Positions 7,862-18,570 of a stretch of DNA of 31,545 nucleotides are shown piece after piece (position 1 is the first letter of the stretch; each line of letters starts with the position of its first letter). The stretch is from Hirudo medicinalis (taxonomy: Eukaryota > Annelida > Clitellata > Hirudinida > Hirudinidae), in the NCBI GenBank assembly GCA_011800805.1, contig MPNW01000381.1, forward strand, positions 40,432-71,976. Direction: 5' to 3'. Under the pieces are notes generated by a model. That model made no database searches, was not told the DNA's origin, and worked only from the letters and a program-made list of their open reading frames with translations. The position numbers were made by a program, and so were the translations under genes.

Positions 7862-8929
7862 ATGGTTAATTTTGTTCAGTTTTGAATGTGTCCTCTTCAA
7901 CACATTTACAGTTGTTTAAGAATCATAACTTTGCAAAACCTGTTCAGTTTAGTGCTTCAATAATAAGTAATAGGTCTTTAATTTATTAACGTTTCAATAA
8001 ATAGGTTCGTAATTAATTAATGTTTCAATAAATATATTGACTCGCAAATTAAGGTATAAATACGACAAGAAATGGTGGTTTAGATCTGCTACGGAGGAGC
8101 AGGAGTCATCTCGTAACTTGGAAATCGTCTCCCTGAGATTGCAACGTGAATAATTGAAAGCTTCAAGTAATATATCCCTTTAAATGCGGACTTCTTATTG
8201 TTTTTTTGTTTATTCTTTCAATTATTACCAGAAAATACGCTCAACTACTAAACGGCTGTTTCTTGTAGTTACATAAAGCCATTTTATTTAATAACCATGC
8301 ATTGCTAAATACCAAATATTTTAGGTAATCTCATTTTAAGAGGAGTTAAAACATGTTATGTAATAAATTGTTAATACTCATTTTTACAGTCTATTCTGAA
8401 TGCTTCCATTTTTAGCTATAAACATCACGTTTTGATATTTTTGCGATAGATTTATAAACTGTGATAACTTTATAATTTGTGATGAATTGGTACGTATCAC
8501 GCTTATACTCAGGCTACACATGACTGAGCATATAACACTCATTCATTAGCAACTCGCGCAATGCACTGACATCTTTAAACGTGGACCTCACATTCTGCTT
8601 GCATTTACTTTTCACACAAGAAGATTAACTGGTTTTATGAAATACTTCAAATTAATGGAATTTTATGTTGCCAATATTTTAATGCAGTAATATTATTCTC
8701 ATTATTAATAATATTATTCTCATTATTAATAATAATATTCCCAATAATAATATATTCATTATTATTAATAAACCCCTACTTAAATTATAAAGTAATTTTT
8801 TACTTCAAGCAAACTCAACCAGTATAAGGAAACATTGCAAAAAGTCGACTTAGTTAAAATGATTATTTTGAAGTCTTAACAATTATACTCTGAGGTTGGT
8901 ATCCTTTAATTTCTTAGGTTAAAAAAAAA

Positions 8930-9180
8930 CCAATAATAATAATAATAATATATTTATTAATAATAATAATATATATTATATATAATAATAACAATATATA
9001 ATAATAACATTATTTATTATGTATAATATATTATGTTATTATATGTAATAATAACAATATTATTTATACAATATTATATATAATATTATTGTTGTTATTA
9101 TATATTATGTATAATATTATTATTATATTTATATTTAATTAAAATTATATTATATATAATTATATATTTTATACATATTT
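8930..9180. repeat. AT-only cryptic simple repeat, strongly self-complementary
   Basis: About 250 bases consist almost entirely of A and T as TATATAAT/ATTATATA permutations, broken by a few ACAATA or GTTATT units. It could form alternative hairpins. Confidence 0.7.
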
Positions 9181-9420
9181 GCCTGACACAGTTGATAATA
9201 TTTAATTACATTATTATAATCGTTAAATATTAAATAATATTAATAAATAAAATAATTTAAATTAAATCATAACTAATAGATGAATTGTAATTGTAATAAA
9301 TACATTATAATTAGCAGTAATGTACAGTAATTACGACGAGTATTCCAGTATTTTTGTTCTAAGGACAGAATTTTCTAAGTTCATCGTCTTCTCTCACGAA
9401 ACATATAAACTGCTCACATT

Positions 9421-9463
9421 GATTGATTGATTGATTGATTGATTGATCGATTGATTGATTGAT
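9421..9463. repeat. (GATT)n microsatellite
   Basis: About ten GATT units with one GATC variant. Confidence 0.9.
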
Positions 9464-9757
9464 ATTTAGCCACAGGTCACTGCATTATTCCTGCGCAAGC
9501 ATAACAAATTGATGATTTCGAGGCACACGCTTTGGTTAATTTTTTCATGCACTTAATTTTTCTGTTGCAATAATTTTGTTAATAGAATTATTTACTTTTT
9601 CCGGAACTCTAAAAATATCAAAACATGACGCGTGATAACAAAGAAATGGCACCTAAGAGTAAAGCAATGAAATTATAATATTTTTAGAACTTAATTCGCT
9701 TGTTTGTGTAATTAAAATTAACATCATAATTTTTGTAATTATTGTCTTATTATTATG

Positions 9758-9872
9758 CACACGGACATCGATGAATTAGCCTGGGTTCGGGAACACAAGA
9801 TTGAAATCTCGGAACTGTGGACATGGACACTCGATGATTCTCAACGCCGACCTAAGAGGAAATCATGACGTC
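9758..9872 (+). CDS. Unrecognised short ORF (about 38 codons)
   Basis: The frame starts ATGCACACG and encodes TDIDELAWVREHKIE and ISELWTWTLDDSQ before a TGA. The composition is protein-like and GC is higher than the flanks, but the frame is short. The minus strand is also open here after CTCTTAG|. It may be a fragment of a repeat or an exon. Confidence 0.15.
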
Positions 9873-9935
9873 ACATACGTCACATTGATGACTGTGACTT
9901 GTCATTCATTTGAGGAGTGATGACGTCATCATTGG
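9866..9935. promoter_or_regulatory. Cluster of CRE sites with an inverted CCAAT box
   Basis: TGACGTCA occurs at 9866-9873 and 9921-9928, with the half-matching TACGTCA at 9876-9882. The second full site lies in a perfect 14-bp palindrome TGATGACGTCATCA (9918-9931), followed by ATTGG at 9931-9935. This spacing resembles a CREB/ATF-bound promoter or enhancer, but no gene start is identified beside it. Confidence 0.35.
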
Positions 9936-11245
9936 CTGGTGCCGATTGATGATTGTGCCGGTTGATGATCAGGCTTGATGTCGTGTTGTGTCTGCAGGCA
10001 TATGTCAGCACACAAATTACAGGATTTACATGAATTTTACATTCCACGACTGCCTGTTCTTGGCCTCAGAACGTTGTATTAAAAGTAACTAATTAACATT
10101 TTTAAAGTCCGTTTTATAAATCTCAGATGAGCCAGAAATTGAAAGAAACAAAAATTAAATTTGATTAGTTTGGAAATAAATTAATTATTCAAATCATTGT
10201 TAATATATATTTGAATGAAATTAGATTTTAACGCGAACTTAATCAAATAAAAGAAATATAGAATAAAATAATTTAACTGTAATTACATCATTTTAGAATA
10301 ATTACACTGTAATTACTTTATTTTAGATCATCGTGACAGAGATCAAGTGAATTAAGTGAATGAAAATATTTATGTATACATAAAAAAAGATAAAATATAA
10401 TACAAGATAAAACACTCCACATAATTTTAAAATATTTAATATTTTTGTTATTATTAATTAATATGCATAATTTCATTTAATTCCGCTTATTTAATTCAAC
10501 TAAAAATGTTCCGATGTTTTTAAGCTCAACACTTCGTGAACCTTCAGTTTTCATGGCGTCATTCCATTAATTTCTTGTTTCAGCAAGAAATCTAATTTAC
10601 ACACGAGTGAAATGTGATCACCAGCTAAACAGTTGTGGCTCCTTTTATTTGAAAACATGTTTTGAACTACACTTGTATTGGAGTGTACTTACAAATTAAT
10701 GACTTGCTCTGAGTACTTGTACGTAAGCCTTCGATACTTGTTAGTCCAAATCTTCTGGGTTACGCAGACTCGAATGAATAAATAAAATACTTGTACTTGT
10801 ACTGATAACCAATTACCATTTATAATCTTATCATTTTATTAGAACTTATCCTCGCAGAACATTGAGTCTCAAGTTAAGTACACTTGAAGGATGGTCCTCA
10901 TAAATCTTATACCTGCTAATCACAACAATACAAGAACCATGAATAATTGAACAATAATGAATTGATCAATAATTATTCCTCATAAATTATTAATGAACCC
11001 TCCTACCTTCCCAAAAGTAATTCACATTGATTCATTTCTGAGATTAGAAAGCAAAGATTGCTGAACTCAGACGTTATTTTAAAACTGGACACGGTTTGAT
11101 AAGCACGTGTTCGAATATTCGAATATCAACATTAAGATTAAAAACGTGTGTGCACGAATTAAATCCCACTTTATTACCTGGCATTGAGTTGCTGCTGTTT
11201 GCAGTATTTTATCTTTAACGAGGACATCTTTGAGTTCGATGTGCA
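9936..11245. other. AT-rich stretch without recognised genes
   Basis: Contains repeated ACTTGTAC motifs between about 10670 and 10805 and the palindrome TTCGAATATTCGAA near 11112. Nothing else stands out. Confidence 0.5.
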
Positions 11246-11287
11246 CTACATTTGGTGGTCTGAAACTGATTTAAATGTGCGTGTTGG

Positions 11288-11326
11288 TTCATCATCATCA
11301 CCATCATCATCATAATCATCACCATC

Positions 11327-11358
<32 letters not shown>

Positions 11359-11385
11359 AATCATCATCATCACCTCTCAACCCGA
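11288..11385. repeat. (CAT)n microsatellite
   Basis: CAT/CAC/AAT triplets. On the minus strand they encode an Asp tract in an open frame (11246-11461) whose end, DEPTRTFKSVSDHQM, could be coding, but no splice sites support it. Confidence 0.85.
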
Positions 11386-11702
11386 AGAGGTGATTAAGTT
11401 TTAGAGTTGTAATGAAAAAGACGTAAATAACATCTCCAGTCTTCCACTGCCTAAAATCCATCCATTACTGGACTTACGGGCAGAATTACCAGATGGGTTT
11501 GAGTGAGTGAGTGAGCGAGTAGTTGAATGAGTGAACGAATTGGAATTCATCAATGCGACGAATTTGGTGCTCCTGCTAACGAACATTATTCGTTTCAAAT
11601 AAAACCATTCTTCACCAACATCGAATTATCATTGCACATAATCACGGTGATTGCGAGGAAGAAGATGATAATCATTAGGATTGATGATGATGGTTAGGAT
11701 CG

Positions 11703-11864
11703 ATGATGGTGATGATGGTTAGGCCCTCTGTGGTGGTGATATCTCCTCTTACTGTGCATGATTCATCTCTCGAAAGTAATAGAGGTTTCGATGATCTACA
11801 TTCTCAACACCATGATGATGACGATGATGATGATGAAGATGGCGACGTTGACGAACTATTGTAA
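11703..11864 (+). CDS. Possible C-terminal exon with an acidic tail
   Basis: This open frame encodes VISPLTVHDSSLESNRGFDD, then HSQHH, then seven Asp and EDGDVDELL before TAA at 11862-11864. The stretch before the Asp run looks like real protein. A TTAG acceptor lies just upstream near 11730. No family is recognised, and the upstream GATG repeats make the start unclear. Confidence 0.25.
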   Translation: MMVMMVRPSVVVISPLTVHDSSLESNRGFDDLHSQHHDDDDDDDEDGDVDELL

Positions 11865-11979
11865 TTAAAAGATAAAATAGCATACAAAAATTTAAAAAAA
11901 AAATAGCATATAAAACTTGATATCCAAATAAATGTTTTTAATATTTTGAAAATCAAAATTGCACCATCACCTTGTTATC

Positions 11980-12025
11980 ATCACCATCATCATCGTCGTC
12001 GTCGTCATCATCATCATCATCATCA
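11980..12025. repeat. (CAT/CGT)n microsatellite
   Basis: TCATCACCATCATCATCG then TCG and TCA triplets. Confidence 0.8.
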
Positions 12026-12329
12026 ACATAATTCCTACAAAAGGCTGCATATGTCACCTTCAGAAATCCATCATTCCGTTTGATTGATGACTGCTAGTGA
12101 CTGATTGAAGGTTTTCAATCACTGACAGAACAGCGATTGTTTCAATCAGCCTCAATCCTCATGGGTGGAATATTTCACGCTCCATTGATTTCGTCTTCCG
12201 AGTCAACGAACTTGATGCAACCTTCACAAAGACGCAATCTCACTCATGAGTCGATGAAACACGAAATAATAACAATCATGACCATCCTTATAACTTGTAT
12301 AATAATAATCGTAATTATCATAACCATCT

Positions 12330-12405
12330 TTGAAACTATAATAATAATAATAATATTAATAAAAATAATATTAATAAAAATAATAATAATAATAATAATA
12401 ACATT
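12330..12405. repeat. (AAT)n microsatellite
   Basis: AATAAT/ATTAAT triplets. They extend a plus-strand open frame from 12137 whose first ~45 codons look protein-like, but the opposite strand is also open and no splice site supports either. Confidence 0.75.
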
Positions 12406-12855
12406 TACGTTCAAATACTCCGTTGCTGTAAAATGTTATTAAATCCTTCACACGTTCGTTGTTATATTTGTTGTTAGTTATTAAGAACATTATTAAGACA
12501 AATATTAAGTAACTGTTTAATTATCGGATCACCAAGTAATAAAGCAATATTTATTAAATAAGCAACTTATCAAACGAATGATTGAATGACGAATGAACGA
12601 ATGAGAAGAGAATGAAAAGAGTGGCCAATAAATAACAGAAGCGCATGCGCAGACTCTCGTAGATAAAAATAGAGCGGACGGAAATTCCATTGGCATGACG
12701 AAGCGGTTTATCAAATCGTGGAAGGCCTCAGAAAGCCCTGCTACAATGAAATGCTCAAACATCAGTCATGCGTGACGGAGGATTAACTTTCAGCGAGAGA
12801 AGTCGGTGGAATATTTTTAAGGAAAATTTAGGAAAAAATGTTCGGTTTGACAAAA

Positions 12856-12944
12856 AATATTCATGATCTATATATTCATCATCTATATATTCATCATCTA
12901 TATATTCATGATCTATATATTCATGATCTACATATTCATGATCC
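12856..12944. repeat. 15-bp tandem repeat, six units
   Basis: The unit is TATATTCATGATCTA, with TCATCATCTA variants in units two and three and a CATATT start in the last. Confidence 0.9.
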
Positions 12945-13138
12945 GCGCTAATGATGACTGGTCACTTAGATCCCTGATCATGATTTTTAACGGTTTTATT
13001 TATCAAGTCAAGTTGTAAAACCATCCAACTACATGAAATAATAATTATAATTATTAATAAATTGAACAAGAATCGGAGTAAGAGGCTATTCAAGAGGTGA
13101 TTACAAAAGATCCGAGGCAAATAAATATAATAATTCTT

Positions 13139-13232
13139 TCAAATAATATTATTCACATTATTATTCAAATAATATTATTCAAATTATTATTCAAATAATA
13201 TTATTCAAATTATTATTCAAATAATATTATTC
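13139..13232. repeat. 26-bp tandem repeat with an internal palindrome
   Basis: About 3.5 copies. Each contains AATAATATTATT, a perfect 12-bp palindrome, joined by CAAATTATTATTCA. Confidence 0.85.
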
Positions 13233-13723
13233 CATATTTATGGCTTTGTTGTTACATTGCAATTTCATTTTCGAAAAGTTAAAATGTAATTTGAAGGTTT
13301 ATTGAGCAAATAATGAAAATGTGAAATTTCGAAGAAGTTGTTGTTAATTATGAAATAAGTATTATTTAATCATTTTAAACATTTTACTTAAAATTTTGCA
13401 ATCAAATTTAAGCAAAAGGTTGTCGGTAATTTTCAACATGTCAATATGATAATCACGTGATGCTACATGAAGCCACACAAATAATTGATATTACTGTTAC
13501 TACTAACTAATAGATTAATTGCTAATATCAGATTTATGGTATTCAAAATTCAGCAAATTTGTTTTAAAATTTAAATAATTTTCATATTTAAATATATTTA
13601 GCAGTATTAATTGAGTGTTGTTTTTTATAATAAAACATTTGTTGCTTGCGAAACGGATTGGCTTGTCTGAATGTCACTTATTTTGACGGTGTCTCAATCA
13701 AATCATCCAAATCCCTCACTCAG

Positions 13724-13793
13724 TCATTCATTCATTCATTCATTCACTCACTCACTCACTCACTCACTCACTCACTCACTCACTCACTCACTC
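13724..13793. repeat. (CATT)n then (CACT)n microsatellite
   Basis: About four CATT units followed by about thirteen CACT units. The open frame across it (Ser-Leu-Thr-His repeats) is a product of the repeat. Confidence 0.9.
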
Positions 13794-13799
13794 TGATCT

Positions 13800-14539
13800 T
13801 ATATTTTAATCACACCGAGGCCACTAAGGATATTTATAAGCAATTTTCAAATGGGAAGTTATTTATTTCATTTATTTATTTATTCATTTCAACCAAAAAG
13901 TCATGCAAAGTTTATTTCAAGAAAATAAAACAAAATTAAAGTGGGTTTTAAATACCAATCATTGAATAAGTTGGGAATGAGATGATGATAACAAAATTAA
14001 TTTCTTGCTTTTACAACATTAATTTATCTTAATAATAATAATTCTGATTGGACGACGTAGAAACATTGCACTGAGAATTAATGTCCTGGATTAATTGGGG
14101 CTCCTCTCATTAATGAGCTCCCTCGACATCCAAAAACCACCTTCTTAGCCCCATCGTGGTTTTATGGGACCGATTGTAATTGGAAGGATGGAGTGTAGCA
14201 CGAACGAGTATCAAGTGTTTGGATGACTGAAATAGGATTGATTGACAGCGCATGTTACCCATCCAGGTGTGCCTTCTTGGAGCGGCGAAGTTGTAACTTA
14301 GGTCACATTTAAATCTTAATGGTTGGAGGTGCTGAGTGAAATGTATCATATTTACACATTTACACATTTATATATTTACGAACGTGGTGATCGTTCAAAC
14401 CATTAATTAATAAATGGCTTGAAATGTAAACAAGAATTCATCAGATTTTATTATGTCTGAAGTATTTCGGAGGGACCACACATAATTTTCATTATTTTTT
14501 ATAAATTAAGAAATATTCACGAATAACATTATAAGTTGC
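13800..14539. other. Non-coding stretch with one unrecognised minus-strand ORF
   Basis: At 14110-14367 the minus strand is open for 85 codons (PRRHTWMGNMRCQ and later KTTMGLRRWFLDVEGAH). The plus strand over the same bases has only one stop and also looks protein-like, so the coding strand, if any, is undecided. The rest is AT-rich. Confidence 0.25.
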
Positions 14540-14591
14540 ATGTCTACATGGTTGTTGTGTCCTTTTTACTGTGTTTTTGGAACCCCACGTT

Positions 14592-14599
14592 CCTGTGTG
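14592..14599. repeat. Left target-site duplication of the hAT element
   Basis: CCTGTGTG, identical to 15776-15783. Confidence 0.88.
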
Positions 14600-15775
14600 C
14601 AGGGCGGATCTAGAACACTTTGGCGGGGGCCGCACTCTGGAACCTAGACCCCAAAAGGTCAATCCCTAAACCGCTTGCTGATGCATATATAAGCCGGAGG
14701 ATATTTTATAGCCATTTTGCTTGTTGTTTTTTTGAATCTTTAAAAATTTAATTATGAAATGGTTTCAGGTCTTTTATATTCAAATTTTCCTCTCAGCTGT
14801 TTTCATCTCAGAAAAGCTAATTCTGTCTGACCGCATGAATATCCTCTCCATACCATCACGGAAAATCTCCAAATTTTCTACTGTAATAAACCTCTTACTC
14901 CATCTCTAAATCATGCCAGTAACAGTGGCACCCATCAGATCATGGATGTTAAACTTTTTTTCATCTAGAATAATCACTGACTTTCGTAAAGTCTCCATAA
15001 TCATCCGTGTTTTGCCCATTCTAGCTGTCTATCCTCTTTCTTGAGGTATGGGAGTTTTTAACGGCATTGATATTAATTATGCAAATTCGTGAAACCGCTC
15101 TTAATAGATATGACGAACAAATTGGCACATCAATTTGCATTTCTTGTTAAAACATGTAAAACATTCATTTTTAACTTTATTATAAAATTTGGTAATGATA
15201 TTTAAATTATATAACCAAATTTGAGGTTATAAAATTCATATTTAAGAAAGATATGCGAAAAAATGTGGCGCTCCTAAAGAAATGACGACCACTGTATTTC
15301 AATATCTTGATGTATGTAAGTAAGGGTTAGAACATTCAGTTTGTCAGCTAGCATCGTTAGGCCGAAGATAAGTTTTTAAACTTTCGAGAGTCGAAAAACT
15401 TTGAATTGCCTGCTGTTATGGATGGTCATGTAGCCGAAATGAATAGAATCATTCTAACATTTGAATGTAAATCATTGTCTGCCCAATATATAGTATATCA
15501 ATATATAATCTACAAAATTTGAGATGCGCGCCCAACATCTTTAACTTCATGCCATTTTACCCACCATTACCTATTTAATAATAAGGGTTTTTGAGAAGTT
15601 ACAAGACTACAACAATGGATCAACAACGACAATTCTAGTAACTTTACCACAGTTACTAATATTTTCGTCCAAAGTCGTAAATTATTGAAATAAAATAAAT
15701 TTTTTACATTAAAATAGATTTTTTTTATCTTATAATTTAAAACTCACGGCCTTCCCCCCCCTAAATCCGCCACTG
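14600..15775. mobile_element. hAT-type DNA transposon, non-autonomous, 1176 bp
   Basis: The terminal inverted repeats are CAGGGCGGATCTAG (14600-14613) and, read on the opposite strand from 15775, CAGTGGCGGATTTAG. They agree at all but about two positions and start with CAG as hAT ends do. The flanks carry a perfect 8-bp target-site duplication CCTGTGTG (14592-14599 and 15776-15783), the diagnostic length for hAT. The ~1.15-kb interior has no frame that I recognise as a hAT transposase, so it would need an enzyme supplied in trans. The clean duplication suggests a fairly recent insertion. Confidence 0.88.
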
Positions 15776-15783
15776 CCTGTGTG
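15776..15783. repeat. Right target-site duplication of the hAT element
   Basis: CCTGTGTG, identical to 14592-14599. Confidence 0.88.
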
Positions 15784-16058
15784 ATCAAGTTCCAGGATGA
15801 CCGGATATTCGATGTCGGGCGATGTTTTAAACTTATTACATTCGCAATTATTTGGGCTCTTTTCCTTCTTTGATGGATGCTCATACGAACGGAAAGTGAC
15901 CAACAATTTGAATTTTGAGTGGCATCCTGCTGTTGTTCATCAGTGATTGTTCATCTAGTGAAACAGTTCTTCTTTTTATGTGTGATTATTGAAATTGAAC
16001 GAGATTCTTCGTCCAGATCTTTTTTCTTTCTTTCAGCACTTTTCTTTTGAAACGTTGT

Positions 16059-16160
16059 GATTAAATGTGATTAAAAAATGATTAAACGTGATTAAAAATG
16101 ATTAAATGTGATTAAAAATGATTAAATGTGATTAAAAATGATTAAATGTGATTAAAAATA
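16059..16160. repeat. 20-bp tandem repeat, five units
   Basis: The unit is ATTAAATGTGATTAAAAATG with minor variants (ACGTG, an extra A). Confidence 0.92.
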
Positions 16161-16347
16161 ACACTTGGAGTTCCTTCAGTGAAGCAATTAGTGTTGCTCA
16201 ATCAGGAATCTTGAACACTCGAAAGCAATGATTGTTCCAGAAAGTTCGAGAGACTTCGAAATTTTAGGCGGAGTTAACACCTGGGAAGTTCAGAAGGATT
16301 CAGAAAATCGTGGTGCTTCCAGTTCAATATTATTTATTTTTTATTTG

Positions 16348-16387
16348 ATTGTTTATTTATTAAAGTCCCTTGCGTGATGATTTGAAT
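16348..16387 (-). repeat. Retroelement 3'-tail-like motif
   Basis: On the minus strand this reads CAAATCATCACGCAAGG, then GACTTTAATAAATAAAC. A related copy is at 24521-24565. GGGACTTTAATAAATAAA resembles the simple-sequence tail of non-LTR elements. Confidence 0.35.
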
Positions 16388-16949
16388 TGCACGGTGCTAC
16401 ACTTGCATTCACCACTTACACGCGACTTTAGAAACTTGGTGGTCGGTGACATTTTTTAAAAATGGACAGAATTAAACACATTTTCATCACTATTTGAGCA
16501 AAAGTTCATTGATTTATGTTGCAGTAAATTAATTATTTTAAAAAGTCAAACATTCACGACCCTGGAGTCCACATAACCTAAAAAGATTTTTAAAATTTTC
16601 GTATTCAGTATTAAGTAAGTAATTAATTAATTTCATAATTTAATGTATTAATCTTCGTATCAATAAAATGAATAAAAGTTCTGTAAATAAATTACAAAAT
16701 ACTCTCCTTCAGAGTCCATTATTTTCCTGGAAATTAGGAAATTAATTGATCCAATTAAAATAAAAACTTTCCTCGGAAGACATTTTGACACCATCTTCGT
16801 GGCTGCCTGGTTCGTTCCAACGAAGAAATTCCATTTTGTCAATTTGGTGTCCAGGAACTGTCAGGCAGGATTTGACTTGAAAGTTCTGCTTTCGATTCAT
16901 CCTTGTACTTCTTCATCATGCTGTTTAGTTTCTACTTTACTTCATGTTT

Positions 16950-17216
16950 TCCTCCATCCATTCGTCAATCCATCCAACCGTCCGTTCATCCATCCATCCG
17001 CCTAAAAGTTCTTCCATCCACCATCAACAACCACAAGCAATCCATCGACCACTCCGCTTGAGAGGTGCTCAGCAAATGGATGACCATTGATGAGTGGTCT
17101 TGACGAAGAAAAGGAGCACAATGAAGCAGCCGCAATTCCTTGTTCTTCATCCATCCATCCATCCATCCATCCATCCATCCGTCCGCCCATCCATCCGTCC
17201 GTCCGTCCATCCATCG
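16950..17216. repeat. (CATC)n microsatellite, two blocks
   Basis: Loose CATC/CGTC tracts at 16950-17001 and 17149-17216. The open frames over them on both strands (His-Pro-Ser, Asp-Gly-Trp) are simple-sequence products. Confidence 0.85.
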
Positions 17217-17354
17217 ATCAAACAAAATATTCGCTAAACGACCCATTCCATGTTCTGTGCATCAGCCTCTGCAATTCATCAATGTTCTCCGCTTGTGTCT
17301 TCAAAAGTGGACTCTGTCTTTCGATTGGTTGCTTATGTCATCGGCATTTACGAA

Positions 17355-17450
17355 CGGATGATGGCGGTGATGATGATGCTATTGTGTTGGTGATGATGAC
17401 GACGACGACGATGATGATGATGATTATTATTATTATTATTATTATTACGG
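17355..17450. repeat. (GATG)/(GAC)/(ATT) composite microsatellite
   Basis: GATGATGATG, then GACGACGACG, then (ATT)n. Confidence 0.85.
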
Positions 17451-17618
17451 TGGTGTTGGTAATGGTAGCACTGGTGACGATGATGGGGACAACGGTGACA
17501 TCCGTCCGTCCATCCACACACAATAGAATTTTTTATCCCGCCATCAATTTTCAAGAAGTTCATGAAGTGGGAGGACTTGAAGGAGTTGATTGGAAAGGTC
17601 CGTGATTTCCATCTCAGA

Positions 17619-17772
17619 TGAGCTCAGAGTGGATCCCTGCTGGTCGAGTTGGTTTTGGATCGCCATGGGGACAACATTTTCATCGTTGCTGATCCTCTTC
17701 TTGTTGATATTTCTGTTATACTGCATTTGCACACGATGCTTGCTAAAGAAACGGAGAGAAAAACAAGTTTCC
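17619..17772 (+). CDS. Possible exon of a single-pass membrane protein, synaptotagmin-like
   Basis: After CATCTCAG| the frame encodes ELRVDPCWSSWFWIAMG, then about 20 hydrophobic residues (TFSSLLILFLLIFLLY), then CICTRCLLKKRREKQ. A membrane span followed at once by a Cys-rich, Lys/Arg-rich junction is typical of synaptotagmin N-termini, and GC is above the flanks. Just upstream, in another frame, KKFMKWEDLKELIGKVRDF resembles the juxtamembrane helix of those proteins. The frame runs into the N at 17773 and then a repeat, so the exon end is not visible. No C2 domain is found in the window, so the call is tentative. Confidence 0.35.
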
Positions 17773-17773
17773 N

Positions 17774-17908
17774 TAATATCATAACAACAACGTAATAACA
17801 TAATAACATAACAACGTAATAACGTAATAACATAATAACATAACAACAACGTAATAACGTAATATCATAACAACAACGTAATAACATAATAACATACTAA
17901 CATAATTT
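17774..17908. repeat. AACAACGTAATAACAT-type minisatellite beside an N
   Basis: Irregular repeats of ATAACA, GTAATA and ACAACAACGTAATA directly follow the N at 17773, suggesting an unresolved repeat length. Confidence 0.85.
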
Positions 17909-18410
17909 CTATTTGCTCCAATAAGTTTTGTGACTTCAATCAAATATTGTCAACCAAGGTCTGTTGATGTCGTCGGACGTTTCCATGCCAACGCCGTACA
18001 ATTTAATATTTTGTAAATGCGACTTTGAAACCTTAGCACAAATTATTCAGTAACGCTTGATATAATGTTATGTTGAATCACATTATTTGGTTGTAATGAT
18101 TATTTATTAATTACGTTTGTGTAGCTCTTATTTGTACAAATGATTTCAATACTTTAAAGAGATTATTATTATTTTGGTGATCATCATCTACTGCATTGAA
18201 GACAAGCAGAATGATACGGTATCACTATTCGGGTGATACAGTATCCCTGCTTCTCTTGGAGAGCATAAATAAGGATGCCGTTGAGATTTTGGATGCTCCA
18301 AGAATTTGTCTCATACTCCTCAGAGGGTTGCAATGTACTATTATGGAGCATAAATCAAAGAAATTCATACGCTCCTACATACTTGAGGTGGCCCGATAGA
18401 TTGGTGGGTG
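17909..18410. other. No recognised feature
   Basis: AT-rich to about 18180, then moderate GC. The 67-codon frame at 18196-18399 and an overlapping one look like chance. Confidence 0.5.
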
Positions 18411-18419
18411 GAAGGGTGA

Positions 18420-18570
18420 CTGGATGGACGGATGGATGGATGAATGAAACAGATGGATGGATGGATGGATGAAACAGATGGATGGATGGATGGATGGATG
18501 AAACAGATAGATGGATGGATGAAACAGATAGATGGATGGATGGATGAAACAGATAGATGGATGGATGGCT
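18420..18570. repeat. (GATG)n microsatellite with AAACAGAT interruptions
   Basis: Blocks of GATG units are separated by GAAACAGAT about every 28-32 bases, so the interruption has been copied with the array. Confidence 0.9.

Larger units (their letters stand above)
7862..9757. other. AT-rich non-coding stretch with simple repeats
   Basis: No coding frame longer than a few dozen codons is visible. It holds (TTATTAA)-type repeats at 8690-8765, a self-complementary ATTATATA/AATAAT block at about 8930-9180, and (GATT)n at 9421-9463. Confidence 0.6.
12443..13640. other. Mostly non-coding stretch with two tandem repeats
   Basis: Apart from the repeats listed separately, a minus-strand frame with ATG at 12762 begins MFEHFIVAGL. 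This faintly resembles the start of a DENN domain, but the sequence after it does not continue the match and the plus strand is equally open. No gene is called. Confidence 0.3.
15784..16940. other. Spacer with a tandem repeat and a retroelement-tail match
   Basis: 15784-15870 continues an open frame that the hAT insertion would have split. 16228-16374 has a 49-codon ORF with no family. 16348-16387 shares a tail-like motif with 24521-24565. No gene is called. Confidence 0.35.

Noticed and set aside
10670..10805. Second DNA transposon end suggested by repeated ACTTGTAC motifs
   Set aside because: No matching inverted end or target-site duplication could be found.
12529..12762. DENN-domain start (MFEHFIVAGL) on the minus strand
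   Set aside because: Only about ten residues resemble the family, no donor follows at a suitable place, and the plus strand is equally open.
17002..17361. Overlapping frames rich in His-Pro-Ser or Asp-Gly-Trp
   Set aside because: Translations of (CATC)n in different frames. No splice or start evidence.
17597..17618. Intron joining the KKFMKWEDLKE frame to the transmembrane exon
   Set aside because: It would be only 22 nt, too short for a spliceosomal intron. A one-base error or unrelated frames are more likely.
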